Made by a program: the position numbers and the translations under genes
Part shown: positions 1 through 7,974 of the stretch, piece by piece
Position numbering within the stretch: the first letter of the stretch is position 1
How the letters are laid out: the number at the start of each line of letters is the position of its first letter
Notes under the pieces: generated by a model
Seen by the model: the letters and a program-made list of their open reading frames with translations, nothing else
The model's database searches: none
Told to the model about the DNA's origin: nothing
Assembly (NCBI GenBank): GCA_017644045.1
Contig: JAEPMI010000005.1
Coordinates: 62,001-126,000, forward strand
Source of the DNA: Deltaproteobacteria bacterium
GTDB lineage: Bacteria > Myxococcota_A > Polyangia > Polyangiales > Houyiibacteriaceae
Length of the DNA: 64,000 nt
Reading direction: 5' to 3'

Positions 1-150
1 AACTTCCGGAAGAAGCTGCTCGCCGCCGGCTTCCTCGAGGACACCGGCGAGCGCGAGGAGGGCGTGCCGCACCGACCGGCGCGACTCTATCGATTCGACC
101 CCGAGGCCTATGCGCGGCTCGAGCGCGACGGCTTCGAGATGTGGATCTGA
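1..150 (+). CDS. C-terminal end of an NrtR-like Nudix-type transcriptional regulator (partial)
   Basis: The window opens inside this gene; 49 codons and a TGA stop are visible. The fragment is a winged-helix C-terminus in which an arginine-rich segment is followed by HRPARLYRFDP. A motif of this kind is characteristic of the C-terminal DNA-binding domain of NrtR, a repressor built of a Nudix-like ADP-ribose sensor and a winged helix that controls NAD salvage genes. The nicotinamidase gene starts 23 bases downstream on the same strand, which is the classic NrtR neighbourhood. The family call comes from these few residues plus context. The Nudix domain lies outside the window, so the call stays moderate. 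Confidence 0.6.
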   Translation, partial: NFRKKLLAAGFLEDTGEREEGVPHRPARLYRFDPEAYARLERDGFEMWI

Positions 151-172
151 CCGCGAACGAAGGGAGAGAGCG

Positions 173-793
173 ATGACCCGAGCCCTGATCCTGGTGGACA
201 TCCAGAACGACTTCATGCCCGGCGGCGCGTTGGCGGTCCCCGACGGCTTCGCGGTGGTCCCCGTGGCCAACGCGCTGCTCCCGACGTTCGACCTCGTGGT
301 CGCCTCGCAGGACTGGCACCCGGCGGGCCACGGTTCGTTCGCCTCGAGCCACGAGGGCAAGGCGCCCGGCGAGATGGGCGAGCTGGCCGGGATGCCACAG
401 GTCATGTGGCCCGACCACTGCGTGCAGGAGACCGAGGGCGCCGCCTTCGTGGAGAGCCTCGACCTCAGCCGCGCGCCGAAGGGCGTCGAGGTCTTCCAGA
501 AGGGCACCGACCCGAGAATCGACAGCTACAGCGCGTTCTTCGACAACGGCCACCGCAAGGACACGGGCCTCGGCGACTGGCTGAAGGCGCGCGAGGTACG
601 CCAGGTGGTCATCGTCGGCGTGGCGACCGACTACTGCGTGAAGTTCACCGCCCTCGACGCGGCGGAGCTCGGCTTCGACGTGGTGCTGCTCGAGGACGGC
701 TGCCGCGGGGTGAACCTGCAGCCGGACGACTCGGAGAAGGCGAAGGACGAGATGCGTGCGGCGGGCGTCACGGTCACCACCAGCGACACGTGA
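173..793 (+). CDS. pncA: Nicotinamidase (nicotinamide to nicotinate, NAD salvage)
   Basis: A 206-residue cysteine hydrolase of the isochorismatase superfamily that deamidates nicotinamide to nicotinate in the cytoplasm. The catalytic triad is readable: Asp9 in VDIQNDF, Lys110 in VFQKGTDPRIDSYSAF and Cys155 in GVATDYCVKFTA. The metal-binding set is Asp47, His49 and a histidine in WPDHCVQ. Length matches the bacterial PncA family. The ATG is chosen because AGGGAGAGAG lies a few bases upstream, and an earlier in-frame ATG would overlap the preceding gene. It lies directly behind an NrtR-like regulator, so NAD-metabolite control is likely by analogy. No NrtR box was identified in the 22-base gap. 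Confidence 0.95.
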   Translation: MTRALILVDIQNDFMPGGALAVPDGFAVVPVANALLPTFDLVVASQDWHPAGHGSFASSHEGKAPGEMGELAGMPQVMWPDHCVQETEGAAFVESLDLSRAPKGVEVFQKGTDPRIDSYSAFFDNGHRKDTGLGDWLKAREVRQVVIVGVATDYCVKFTALDAAELGFDVVLLEDGCRGVNLQPDDSEKAKDEMRAAGVTVTTSDT

Positions 794-824
794 CGGCCGG
801 CGCGGCTGGCCCCATCATCGGCCC

Positions 825-1187
825 ATGACGACCGCGCTGCTGCTGGTGGACCACGGCTCCCGTAGAGCCTCCGCAAACGAGAACCTGAGCCACGTCGCTC
901 CCATCGCCCGGGCACAGCTCGGCGAAGGCGCCATCGTCGAGGTCGCGCACATGGAGCTCGCCGAGCCCACCATCGCGCAGGCCTTCGACGCCTGCGTCCT
1001 CGCCGGCGCCACCGAGGTCGTCGTCTTTCCCTGGTTCCTCGCCGCCGGCCGCCACGCCCGCGAAGACATCCCCGCCCTCGTCGCCGAAGCCGCGGGGAAG
1101 CACCCCGGCGTCACCCACCGAGTCGCCGAGCCCTTCGGCCCCCACCCCCTGCTCGTCCAGGCCGCCCTCCAGCTCTGCGATCTCTAG
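825..1187 (+). CDS. Small CbiX-type sirohydrochlorin chelatase-like protein
   Basis: A 120-residue protein of the short CbiX class, which inserts cobalt or iron into sirohydrochlorin for cobalamin or siroheme synthesis. The first metal/tetrapyrrole histidine is in LLLVDHGSR (His10), and the C-terminal block AEPFGPHPLL carries the second conserved histidine. The middle segment EVVVFPWFLAAGRHAREDIP matches the conserved family core. The ATG is 31 bases after pncA; earlier in-frame codons would run back into pncA. No other tetrapyrrole gene is nearby, so metal preference cannot be told. Short CbiX proteins usually act as homodimers. Confidence 0.85.
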   Translation: MTTALLLVDHGSRRASANENLSHVAPIARAQLGEGAIVEVAHMELAEPTIAQAFDACVLAGATEVVVFPWFLAAGRHAREDIPALVAEAAGKHPGVTHRVAEPFGPHPLLVQAALQLCDL

Positions 1188-1248
1188 CCGAACGGGGTCC
1201 ACGACGCGGGCGTACTTGACCGGGGCGCGATGAGCGGGAACACCGTGG

Positions 1249-2724
1249 GTGGTGGCCGCACGAACCCTCTTCGCTCTCACGCTGATCGGTGCCATGGGGT
1301 GCGGTGACGACGGGGCGCCGATGATGTCCCTCGATGGCGGGGCTCCGCCGGACGCGGGCGAGCTGGACCTCGGGCCGAGGGTCGACGACGGCGGACCGGG
1401 TGGCGACGACATGGGCGTGCCCGACATGGGACCACCGCCGCCGGAGCCGCCCGCGGACATCTTCTTCGTCGGGAACAGCTTCACGCTGGGCGGGCCGATC
1501 CCGCTGCTGGTGCAGGACCTCGCGGTGAGCGCCGGCTTCCCGGAGCCGAACGTGGACTATCGCGCCGTGGGCGGCCGCACGCTCGAGTGGCACCGGGCCG
1601 ATCCCGATCCCGAGAGCGCGCCCGATCGCATCGCCGAGGGCTGGGACGTGGTCGTGCTCCAGGAATACAGCACGCGACCCACCGACGCGGTCGGGCCCGC
1701 CGAGCGCTTCAAGGAAGACGCGACTTACTTCCACGACCTCGCGATCCACACGCGACCCTCGGCGCGCGTCATCCTCTACGAGACCTGGGCACGCCGGGAG
1801 GGACACTCGCTCTACCCGGTCACCTTCGACGACCCCGGGGACATGCAGGCGCAGCTGCGCTTCCACTACTTCGACGCGGCCGACAACTACATCCCGATGA
1901 TGGCGATGGAGACGCCCAACGTGACGGTCGCGCCTTGCGGCGACGCGTGGGAGCGACAGCTCGCGGGCGGTGAGCCGCCGATCCTCCACGCAGGCGACGA
2001 CTACCACGCAGGCGCCGCCGGCCAGTACCTCAACGCCCTGGTCCTCTACTCGACCATCTACGGGTACAGCGCGCTCGGCCTCGCGCCGATCGGCGTGGAC
2101 GCCGACGTCGCGCGCGAGCTGCAGGAGACGGCGGACGCGACCACCGGCATCACTCGCCCACCGCCGGCGCTCGGCGATCCAGTGTTCCCCGTCGGGCAGA
2201 CGGTTCGCATCGACGTGGGCCCCACCGCGGCCGGCTGGCCGGCGTTGACCAGCGCCAGTGACTCGGTCGGACCGCTGACCACCGACGACGGCGAGTCCAC
2301 GACGGCCGGCGGGAGCAGCGCGACCTTCGACGGAGTGCAGACCGGTGGCCTCGGTGAGAACGACTTCGGTTGGCCCGCCGACGTGAGCGCCGACTCGCTC
2401 TGGGTCGGCAGCTTCGATGGCCACGACGCCGCCCTCGGTCGGGGCGCGACGCTCCGCTTCCGCGGCCTGCCCGCCGGCACCTACGAGCTGGTGCTCTACG
2501 CCAGCCGCACCGGCGACGACGCCGGCAACGGACGCCTCACGCGCTTCACGGTGGGCTCCGAGACCCGCGACCTCGACCCGGTCGACAACACGGGTCGCAC
2601 GGCGACCTTCGACGCCGTCAGCCCCGACGCGCTCGGCGAGCTGAGCGTCGCGATCGCGGTGAGCCCCGACGGCGGCGCTCGCTTCGGCTACCTCGGCGCG
2701 GCGGTCCTCACCCGCCTCGACTGA
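1249..2724 (+). CDS. Secreted SGNH/GDSL-type hydrolase lipoprotein
   Basis: A 491-residue predicted lipoprotein. The signal peptide ends in the lipobox AMGC and is followed by a Gly/Asp-rich linker with DGG repeats. Residues about 70-290 form an SGNH-hydrolase fold: block I is FFVGNSFT, VVVLQEYST carries the oxyanion region and HAGDDYHAGAAGQYLNA carries the Asp/His pair. This resembles the DUF4886-type esterase group. The remaining 190 residues form a beta-rich domain resembling carbohydrate-binding modules. The likely role is cleavage of acyl or acetyl groups on extracellular polymers; the substrate is unknown. The start is GTG (a second GTG follows directly); the nearest upstream ATG is out of frame. 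Confidence 0.75.
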   Translation: MVAARTLFALTLIGAMGCGDDGAPMMSLDGGAPPDAGELDLGPRVDDGGPGGDDMGVPDMGPPPPEPPADIFFVGNSFTLGGPIPLLVQDLAVSAGFPEPNVDYRAVGGRTLEWHRADPDPESAPDRIAEGWDVVVLQEYSTRPTDAVGPAERFKEDATYFHDLAIHTRPSARVILYETWARREGHSLYPVTFDDPGDMQAQLRFHYFDAADNYIPMMAMETPNVTVAPCGDAWERQLAGGEPPILHAGDDYHAGAAGQYLNALVLYSTIYGYSALGLAPIGVDADVARELQETADATTGITRPPPALGDPVFPVGQTVRIDVGPTAAGWPALTSASDSVGPLTTDDGESTTAGGSSATFDGVQTGGLGENDFGWPADVSADSLWVGSFDGHDAALGRGATLRFRGLPAGTYELVLYASRTGDDAGNGRLTRFTVGSETRDLDPVDNTGRTATFDAVSPDALGELSVAIAVSPDGGARFGYLGAAVLTRLD

Positions 2725-2752
2725 ACGCGACGCGCGTGCGAGGCCTGAGGCC

Positions 2753-3736
2753 ATGACCGATCCGTACCGGATGCAGGTGGCCACGCTCGGTGGCCCCGAC
2801 GTGCTCGAAGCGACGCCCTTCGATCCGCCCGAGCCGGGACCGACCGAGGTCCGGGTCCGCGCCGAGTCCGTCGGATGCAACTTCTTCGATCTGCTGATCA
2901 CCCGCGGCAAGTACCAACGGAAGCCAGAGCTCCCCTTCGCGCCGGGCGGTGAGGCCGCCGGCGTCGTCGACGCGGTCGGCAGCGAGGTCGACCACGTCTC
3001 GGTCGGCGATCGCGTGCTCGCGCTGGTCGAGTACGGCGGGTACGCGAGCCACGTCCTCGCGCCCGCCAAGCGGGTCTTCCGCATTCCGGAGTCGATGCCC
3101 TTCGACGTCGCCGCGGCGATGGGCGTCGTCTATCAGACCAGCTACGTCGGGCTCGTCGACCGAGCGCGCACCAAGGCGAACGACACCGTCTTGGTGCACG
3201 CCGCCGCGGGCGGCGTCGGGCTCGCCGCCGTGCAGATCGCCAAGGCGCTCGGCTGCACCGTCATCGGCACCGCCGGGAGCGAGGGCAAGCTCGAGCTCGC
3301 CCGGCAGGAAGGCGCGGACCACGCCTTCACCTACCGCGACGACTCCTGGGTCGAGCGCGTCCGCGAGCTGACCGAAGGCCGCGGCGTCGACGTCGTCTAC
3401 GACCCGGTCGGCGGGGACGCCTTCGACCTCTCGACGAAGATCCTCGCGTGGGAAGCGCGCCTGCTGGTGGTCGGCTTCGCCTCCGGGCGCATCCCATCGA
3501 TGGCGGCCAACCGCATCCTGCTCAAGAACGTCGACATCGTTGGCGTGCATTGGGGTCCCTACTTCGATCACCGACCGAGCGTCTGCCGCGACGCGCAGGA
3601 CGCGCTGAACGCGCTCTGGGCCGAAGGCAAGGTCCGGCCGCTGGTCAGCGAGACTCACGCGCTGCGCGACGCGAAGGCCGCGCTGGCCAACCTCGCGGCG
3701 CGGAAGACCACCGGCAAGGTCGTCCTGCACCCCTGA
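2753..3736 (+). CDS. Zinc-independent quinone oxidoreductase, MDR superfamily
   Basis: A 327-residue NADPH:quinone oxidoreductase/enoyl reductase-type protein of the medium-chain dehydrogenase/reductase superfamily. The N-terminal GroES-like catalytic domain (about 1-120) includes VGCNFFDLLITRGKY and PFAPGGEAAG. The Rossmann domain begins at VLVHAAAGGVGLAAVQIAK, the NADPH-binding glycine motif. The zinc-ligand cysteines of alcohol dehydrogenases are absent, which places it in the QOR branch. It starts 28 bases after the preceding lipoprotein gene, which does not imply a shared function. The substrate cannot be deduced from sequence. Confidence 0.88.
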   Translation: MTDPYRMQVATLGGPDVLEATPFDPPEPGPTEVRVRAESVGCNFFDLLITRGKYQRKPELPFAPGGEAAGVVDAVGSEVDHVSVGDRVLALVEYGGYASHVLAPAKRVFRIPESMPFDVAAAMGVVYQTSYVGLVDRARTKANDTVLVHAAAGGVGLAAVQIAKALGCTVIGTAGSEGKLELARQEGADHAFTYRDDSWVERVRELTEGRGVDVVYDPVGGDAFDLSTKILAWEARLLVVGFASGRIPSMAANRILLKNVDIVGVHWGPYFDHRPSVCRDAQDALNALWAEGKVRPLVSETHALRDAKAALANLAARKTTGKVVLHP

Positions 3737-3777
3737 CCGCTGGACGGAGAGCGCCGGCTCGTACTATCGCTGCGTTG

Positions 3778-5796
3778 ATGCGCGGCACGGCCACACGACT
3801 GTCGATCGGAATCCTGTTGATCCTCGGGTGCCGGCCGGAGCAGGTCGGGTGCGAGCCGCCCGAGTCCGCCGGCGACGACGAGATCGAGGTCGAGCGCGCC
3901 GAGCCGCTGACACCGCGAGACGCGGAGGGCGCGATCGAGCACACGCTGCGCTTCGACGACGCCGAGCGGCACTACGTCGACGTGACCTCGGTGCTGCCGG
4001 CTGGCGAGAGCGCGACCTACCTGATGGCGGTGTGGACGCCGGGGTCCTACCTCGTCCGCGAGTTCGCCCGCCACGTCGAGACGATCAGCGCGAGCACGCT
4101 CGAGGGCGAGCCGCTGACGATCGAGAAGACGCGCAAGAACCGCTGGGAGGTCCGACCGGCCGAGGGCAAGGCGCTCCCCGATCGGGTCGTCGTTCGCTAC
4201 CGGCTCTACGCGCGCGAGGCGTCGGTGCGGACCAACTTCGTCGACGCGGACATGGCGCTCATCAATGGCGCCTGCACCTATCTGGTGCCGGTGGGCGGCC
4301 TCGCGCTTCCCCACGACGTCCGCTTCGAGCTCCCCGAGGGCTGGGCCGAGAGCGTGACCTCGCTTCGAGCGCACCCGAGCGCGGACGGTCCGCACCACTA
4401 CCTCGCGCGCGACTACGACGAGCTGGTCGACGCCCCGGTCGGGCTCGGCAACCCGGATCTCCGGGAGGTCGAGGTCTCCGGCGCCACGCACGTGATGGCG
4501 ACGTTCGGGGAGCTCGGCTCCTGGGACAGCGAGAAGGCCACCGAGGACACGGCGACGATCGTCGAAGCGCAGCACGGGCTCTGGGGCGTGGTCCCCTACG
4601 AGCGCTACGTCTTCTTCAACTACCTCTTCGGGGGCGGCGGCGGCCTCGAGCACTCGGCGTCGACCGTGATGATCACCGACCGCCACTATGGCCGTGACCC
4701 GGCGAGATACCGGGGCTGGCTCGGGCTGGTCAGCCACGAGTTCTTCCACACCTGGAACATCAAGCGGCTCCGCCCCGAGGCGCTCGGGCCCTTCGACTAC
4801 GAGAACGAGAACTACGTCCGCGACCTCTGGGTCGTGGAGGGCATCACCAGCTACTACGACGACCTGCTCGTTCGCCGTGCCCGGCTCACGACCCACGACC
4901 ATTACCTGGAGGCGTTGAGCCGGAACATCGGTCGCCTGCAGACGACCCCCGGGCGCGAGGTGCAGTCGCTCTCGGACTCGAGCTACGACGCCTGGATCAA
5001 GTACTACCGCCCCGACGAGAACAGCTCGAACAGCGGCGTCAGCTACTACACGAAGGGCTCGGTGGTGGCCTTCCTCCTCGACGCGCGCATCCGGCGAGCG
5101 ACCGGCGGCAGCAAGAGCCTCGACGACGTGATGCGTGCGGCCTACGAGCGCTACTCGGGCGAGACGGGGTACACCACGACGGAGTTCCGCGCCGTGGCCG
5201 AGGAGATCGCCGGCGAGCCGCTCGACGACTTCTTCGCCCCGTACGTGGACGGCATCGACGAGCTCGACTACGAGCCGGCCTTCGAGCAGTACGGTCTGCG
5301 CTTCGCGCCGGTGGACGAGAACCCCGAGGCGCCCGGTTACCTCGGCGTGACCACCGGCGATCACGGCGGACGGATGGTGGTGGAGCGAGTGGTGCGCGGC
5401 GGTCCCGCGCACGACGCGGGCATCAACGTGGACGACGAGCTGATCGCCTTCGGCGACGAGCGCCTGCCCGGCGACATCGACGGAGCGATGGCGCGCACGC
5501 GACCGGGCGACACGGTCGAGGTCCTCATCGCGCGACGCGGAATGCTGCGGCGACTCGCCGTGACGCTCGCGGAAGCGCCCCGCACCGAGTGGACGGTGCA
5601 GGTGGACCCGGACGCGTCGGCCGCGCGGAGGCGCGCGTTCGAGGCGCTCGTGGGTGCGGACGGGGTGATCGAGCGGGAAGAGGACGACGCGGCGGACGCG
5701 GAGTCGGAGTCGGAGTCTGGGTCGGAGTCGGAGTCGGCGTCGGAGTCCGGGTCTGGGTCGGAGTCCGAGTCCGAGTCCGCGTCGCCCTCTCCTTGA
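3778..5796 (+). CDS. M61 (glycyl aminopeptidase) family metallopeptidase with PDZ domain and Ser/Glu repeat tail
   Basis: A 672-residue exported peptidase. A hydrophobic leader ends in LLILGC, a plausible though imperfect lipobox. The M61 N-terminal domain spans about 45-220. The zinc site is HEFFH at residues 320-324, and the third ligand is probably Glu354 in WVVEGITSYYDD. A PDZ domain occupies about 515-605 (PGYLGVTTGD, then GGPAHDAGINVDDELIAFGD). The last 31 residues (from about 642) are an almost pure Ser/Glu repeat encoded by a GAGTCG-type microsatellite. This tail is unusual for the family and may form an acidic surface tether. The start is the ATG in front of the hydrophobic leader. 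Confidence 0.88.
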   Translation: MRGTATRLSIGILLILGCRPEQVGCEPPESAGDDEIEVERAEPLTPRDAEGAIEHTLRFDDAERHYVDVTSVLPAGESATYLMAVWTPGSYLVREFARHVETISASTLEGEPLTIEKTRKNRWEVRPAEGKALPDRVVVRYRLYAREASVRTNFVDADMALINGACTYLVPVGGLALPHDVRFELPEGWAESVTSLRAHPSADGPHHYLARDYDELVDAPVGLGNPDLREVEVSGATHVMATFGELGSWDSEKATEDTATIVEAQHGLWGVVPYERYVFFNYLFGGGGGLEHSASTVMITDRHYGRDPARYRGWLGLVSHEFFHTWNIKRLRPEALGPFDYENENYVRDLWVVEGITSYYDDLLVRRARLTTHDHYLEALSRNIGRLQTTPGREVQSLSDSSYDAWIKYYRPDENSSNSGVSYYTKGSVVAFLLDARIRRATGGSKSLDDVMRAAYERYSGETGYTTTEFRAVAEEIAGEPLDDFFAPYVDGIDELDYEPAFEQYGLRFAPVDENPEAPGYLGVTTGDHGGRMVVERVVRGGPAHDAGINVDDELIAFGDERLPGDIDGAMARTRPGDTVEVLIARRGMLRRLAVTLAEAPRTEWTVQVDPDASAARRRAFEALVGADGVIEREEDDAADAESESESGSESESASESGSGSESESESASPSP

Positions 5797-5826
5797 ACGG
5801 GCACGGGCACGGGCACGGGCACGGGG
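5797..5826. repeat. Five tandem copies of a 6-bp unit (ACGGGC)
   Basis: Immediately after the stop of the M61 gene the sequence holds five consecutive ACGGGC-like hexamers, the last ending in G. It adjoins the GAGTCG repeats inside the gene, so two microsatellites lie back to back. Slippage is the simplest explanation. Confidence 0.8.
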
Positions 5827-5845
5827 TCGCCGCTTTGGCGGCGAC
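5826..5845. terminator. Hairpin between convergent genes
   Basis: GTCGCCGC-TTTG-GCGGCGAC is a perfect 8-bp stem with a 4-base loop. It lies between the M61 gene and the convergent small lipoprotein, and its last base is the last base of the latter's stop codon. There is no U-run on either strand, so termination efficiency is uncertain. It could serve both directions. Confidence 0.5.
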
Positions 5846-6189
5846 TAACGGACCTGCCAGGGGCCCAGGTGGACCTCTTCGCCCGAGTGGGGTCGGTCCA
5901 GCGAGCGGCACTCGGCGCGTGGGTCGTCGTCCTCGGCGCGGTCGTAGCAGAGGAAGCGTTCGACCCGGCCACACGCTCGGACCTCGTAGCGCTTCGCGTC
6001 CGGATCCCAGGCGTACCTGAAGTTCTCGGGCGTGATATCCCTCACTTCGAGCCCGCCCTCGGGACAGTCCAAGCTGCCGCGGGCCAACTCGTCGAGCGTG
6101 GCGCGGTGGTAGACCGAGACCGGCGCAGGGGTACACGCCGCGACGAGGCCGAAAACACAGCCGGTCATGAGCATCGCTCGGAAGGTCAC
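5845..6189 (-). CDS. Small lipoprotein of unknown function
   Basis: A 114-residue predicted lipoprotein. The GTG start at 6189 is preferred because AAGGAG lies just upstream at good spacing. The leader then reads through GCVFGLVAAC, whose LVAAC is a good lipobox. The mature part of about 95 residues has four cysteines (in LDCPEG, VRACGRV, FLCYD and AECRS), suggesting two disulfides. No family is recognised. It is divergent from the HEAT-repeat gene with a 138-base shared upstream region. The alternative is an internal ATG at 6174. Confidence 0.7.
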   Translation of the reverse strand: MTFRAMLMTGCVFGLVAACTPAPVSVYHRATLDELARGSLDCPEGGLEVRDITPENFRYAWDPDAKRYEVRACGRVERFLCYDRAEDDDPRAECRSLDRPHSGEEVHLGPWQVR

Positions 6190-6327
6190 GGCTCTCCTTA
6201 GTACGTCGACGAGGGCGCCGCCCGTCGGGGCAACGTGCGACACGAACGCCCTTCATCGGGTGCGCATGATGTAGTGAAAGGTCCCGAGAGTTCGCACCTC
6301 GCAAACGGCGTGCTATGACCGTCGCGA

Positions 6328-7545
6328 ATGTACCCGCGGAAGAAGCCGTCGAGCGGGGGGGACTATGTGGTTCGGGACGCCCCGAGCGACATCGTGCGAG
6401 GGCGTCCGTCGCGTCCCCCGCGCCAGTCCACCTATCCCGACGAGCCGCCCTCGTCCCTTCCTCCGGAGGGTGAGGCGCTCCTCGATGCGCACCTGCCCCG
6501 GCCCCCACGAGTGCCCGGCGATCTGCCGTACGTGAGCCCGCCAGCCTCGGAACCGACGCGAGAGCCGATCGGCAAGACCCGCGTGAAACGCTCGACGCTC
6601 CGTCCCCTGGCCCCCGGCCACGCGGTCGACGTCGTTCGGGGCGCGACCATGGACGCGGTGGGAAGCAGCGGCGCCCCCGCTCCCCCACGGCGCGACGAGC
6701 TGAAGCGAGCTCTCGATTCGCTCGCGAAGACCCCGCCCGACGAGGTCTTCCTCGCAGTCGAAGCGCTCCACCGCTTCGATGACGACCAGGTCCTGGCTGC
6801 GCTGGAGAAGCACTTCCCCGGACCGCTCTGGTTCGACCGGCGGCACCTCAGGGCACTCCCGACCGCCAACCAGGTCTCGGCGCTCGGCTGCGCGCTCGTC
6901 AGCTACGGCGACCGCGCCGTGCCCGCGCTGGGGCGGCTCCTCGTGGACCGAGGTCCGGAGCCACGTTTCTATGCCGCGCTCATCTGCCAGAGCATCGCCG
7001 ACGCTCGCCTCCTCCGACCGCTCGGGCGCGTTGCGCTCGGTAGCGACTCCGGGGCTCGGACCGTCGCCCTCGCCGCGCTGAAGGCGCAGGCGGGTCTCGC
7101 CGGGTACCAGGGCCTGCTCGCGTGGATGCGTCAGGTCGCCGTCGGTCAGAAGACCCGCCAGGTGTGGCGTGTCCGGAGCCTCGCGGCGCTCGCCACGCTC
7201 GGTGACGCGACCGCTCTCGATGTGATGCTCGAGTGCCTGGGCGAGCGCGATCGCAGCATCGCCCGCGCCGCGCACGAGGCCCTCGTTGTGCTCACCGCCC
7301 ACGACCTCGGCTCGATGCGGCTCCAGTGGCGTCGTTGGCGCAAGACCCAGGGGAACCTCCCGCGAGTGGCGTGGCTCATCGACGGGCTCAGCGACCGCCG
7401 CGACACCATCCGCCGCCACGCGCTCCACGAGCTCGAGCGGATCAGCGGCATCGAGCTGAACCTCCCGGAGGACGCGCCGCGTTCGGCGTTCCTCGAGGCC
7501 CGCGAGCGCTTCACGCGCTGGTGGCAGACGACCGCTCCCCGCTAG
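6328..7545 (+). CDS. HEAT-repeat protein, cytoplasmic, unknown role
   Basis: A 405-residue protein without a signal peptide. The first 110 residues are Pro/Arg-rich and probably disordered. From about residue 125 to the end it is a run of paired alpha helices with HEAT-like spacing, for example GDRAVPALGRLLVDRGPEP, AHEALVVLTAHDLG and RRHALHELERISGIEL. The closing block, with LQWRRWRKT and a Trp-rich end, resembles other HEAT proteins of this phylum. Such solenoids usually mediate protein binding. It is followed by a long non-coding gap with structured repeats. No partner or pathway can be named. Confidence 0.75.
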   Translation: MYPRKKPSSGGDYVVRDAPSDIVRGRPSRPPRQSTYPDEPPSSLPPEGEALLDAHLPRPPRVPGDLPYVSPPASEPTREPIGKTRVKRSTLRPLAPGHAVDVVRGATMDAVGSSGAPAPPRRDELKRALDSLAKTPPDEVFLAVEALHRFDDDQVLAALEKHFPGPLWFDRRHLRALPTANQVSALGCALVSYGDRAVPALGRLLVDRGPEPRFYAALICQSIADARLLRPLGRVALGSDSGARTVALAALKAQAGLAGYQGLLAWMRQVAVGQKTRQVWRVRSLAALATLGDATALDVMLECLGERDRSIARAAHEALVVLTAHDLGSMRLQWRRWRKTQGNLPRVAWLIDGLSDRRDTIRRHALHELERISGIELNLPEDAPRSAFLEARERFTRWWQTTAPR

Positions 7546-7715
7546 CCCCGGGACTCCCGAACCGGAATTTCCCGTTTCCGCCATTGTGCCACTTTCGGCA
7601 TCAGATGCGTCGACACGCGACTCATCAGGCATGTACAGGACCTTTCGAGTCGCCAAGATCTCAGTTTTCCCGTGAGACTCGGACGCCCGAGAGCAGGCGC
7701 CGGGAAACGCCAAAG
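7546..7715. other. Non-coding stretch, no gene seen
   Basis: This 170-base part of the gap after the HEAT gene is clearly less GC-rich than its surroundings (for example CCGGAATTTCCCGTTTCCGCC and GATCTCAGTTTTCCC) and has no codon bias in any frame. Its composition would suit a promoter for the structured repeats that follow, but no convincing -35/-10 pair is seen. Confidence 0.4.
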
Positions 7716-7946
7716 CCCCCGCCCAACGCGCGCGGCAGCGCAATGGGCGGGGGAGCTCGGGTGAATCGAGGAGGCCTAGCCCGTCGACGGAAAGTCAAAC
7801 CCCCGCCCCAACGCGCGCGGCAGCGCAATGGGCGGGGGAGCTCGGGTGAATCGAGGAGGCCTAGCCCGTCGAAGAACCGGCGGCTCCCCGCATGCGGCAG
7901 CGCAATGCGGGGAGGACTTCGGGTGAATCGAGGAGGCCTAGCCGAC
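7716..7946 (+). ncRNA. Three tandem copies of a structured two-hairpin element (candidate non-coding RNA)
   Basis: Three imperfect direct repeats lie about 85 and 77 bases apart. Each has a 10-bp stem (7716-7725/7744-7753; about 7800-7810/7829-7838; 7884-7893/7905-7914) capped by a conserved inner GC-GGCA-GC hairpin. A second hairpin follows with stem CTCG/CGAG and loop GGTGAAT (7756-7770 in copy 1). Then comes a conserved GAGGAGGCCTAGCC tail. The outer stem of copy 3 differs from copy 1 at five of ten pairs, every change compensated. In copy 3 one C-G pair of the second hairpin becomes U-G on the plus strand, which favours a plus-strand RNA. No family known to me matches. Confidence 0.45.
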
Positions 7947-7952
7947 GAGAGA

Positions 7953-7971
7953 GGGGCTGGGTGCCAGCCCC
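7953..7971 (-). terminator. Hairpin terminator after the VWA gene
   Basis: GGGGCTGG-GTG-CCAGCCCC is a perfect 8-bp stem with a 3-base loop, beginning four bases past the minus-strand stop of the VWA lipoprotein gene. No U-run follows. The position suggests transcription termination or 3-prime end protection. Confidence 0.55.
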
Positions 7972-7974
7972 TTG

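Noticed and set aside
7716-7946. CRISPR array
   Set aside because: Only three units, each with internal hairpins and spacing of 77-85 bases, no unique spacers of constant length and no cas genes nearby.
7716-7946. Mobile miniature repeat or integron-type attachment sites
   Set aside because: No terminal inverted repeats with target duplication and no integrase or cassette genes; compensatory stem changes fit RNA structure better, though a repeat family is not fully excluded.
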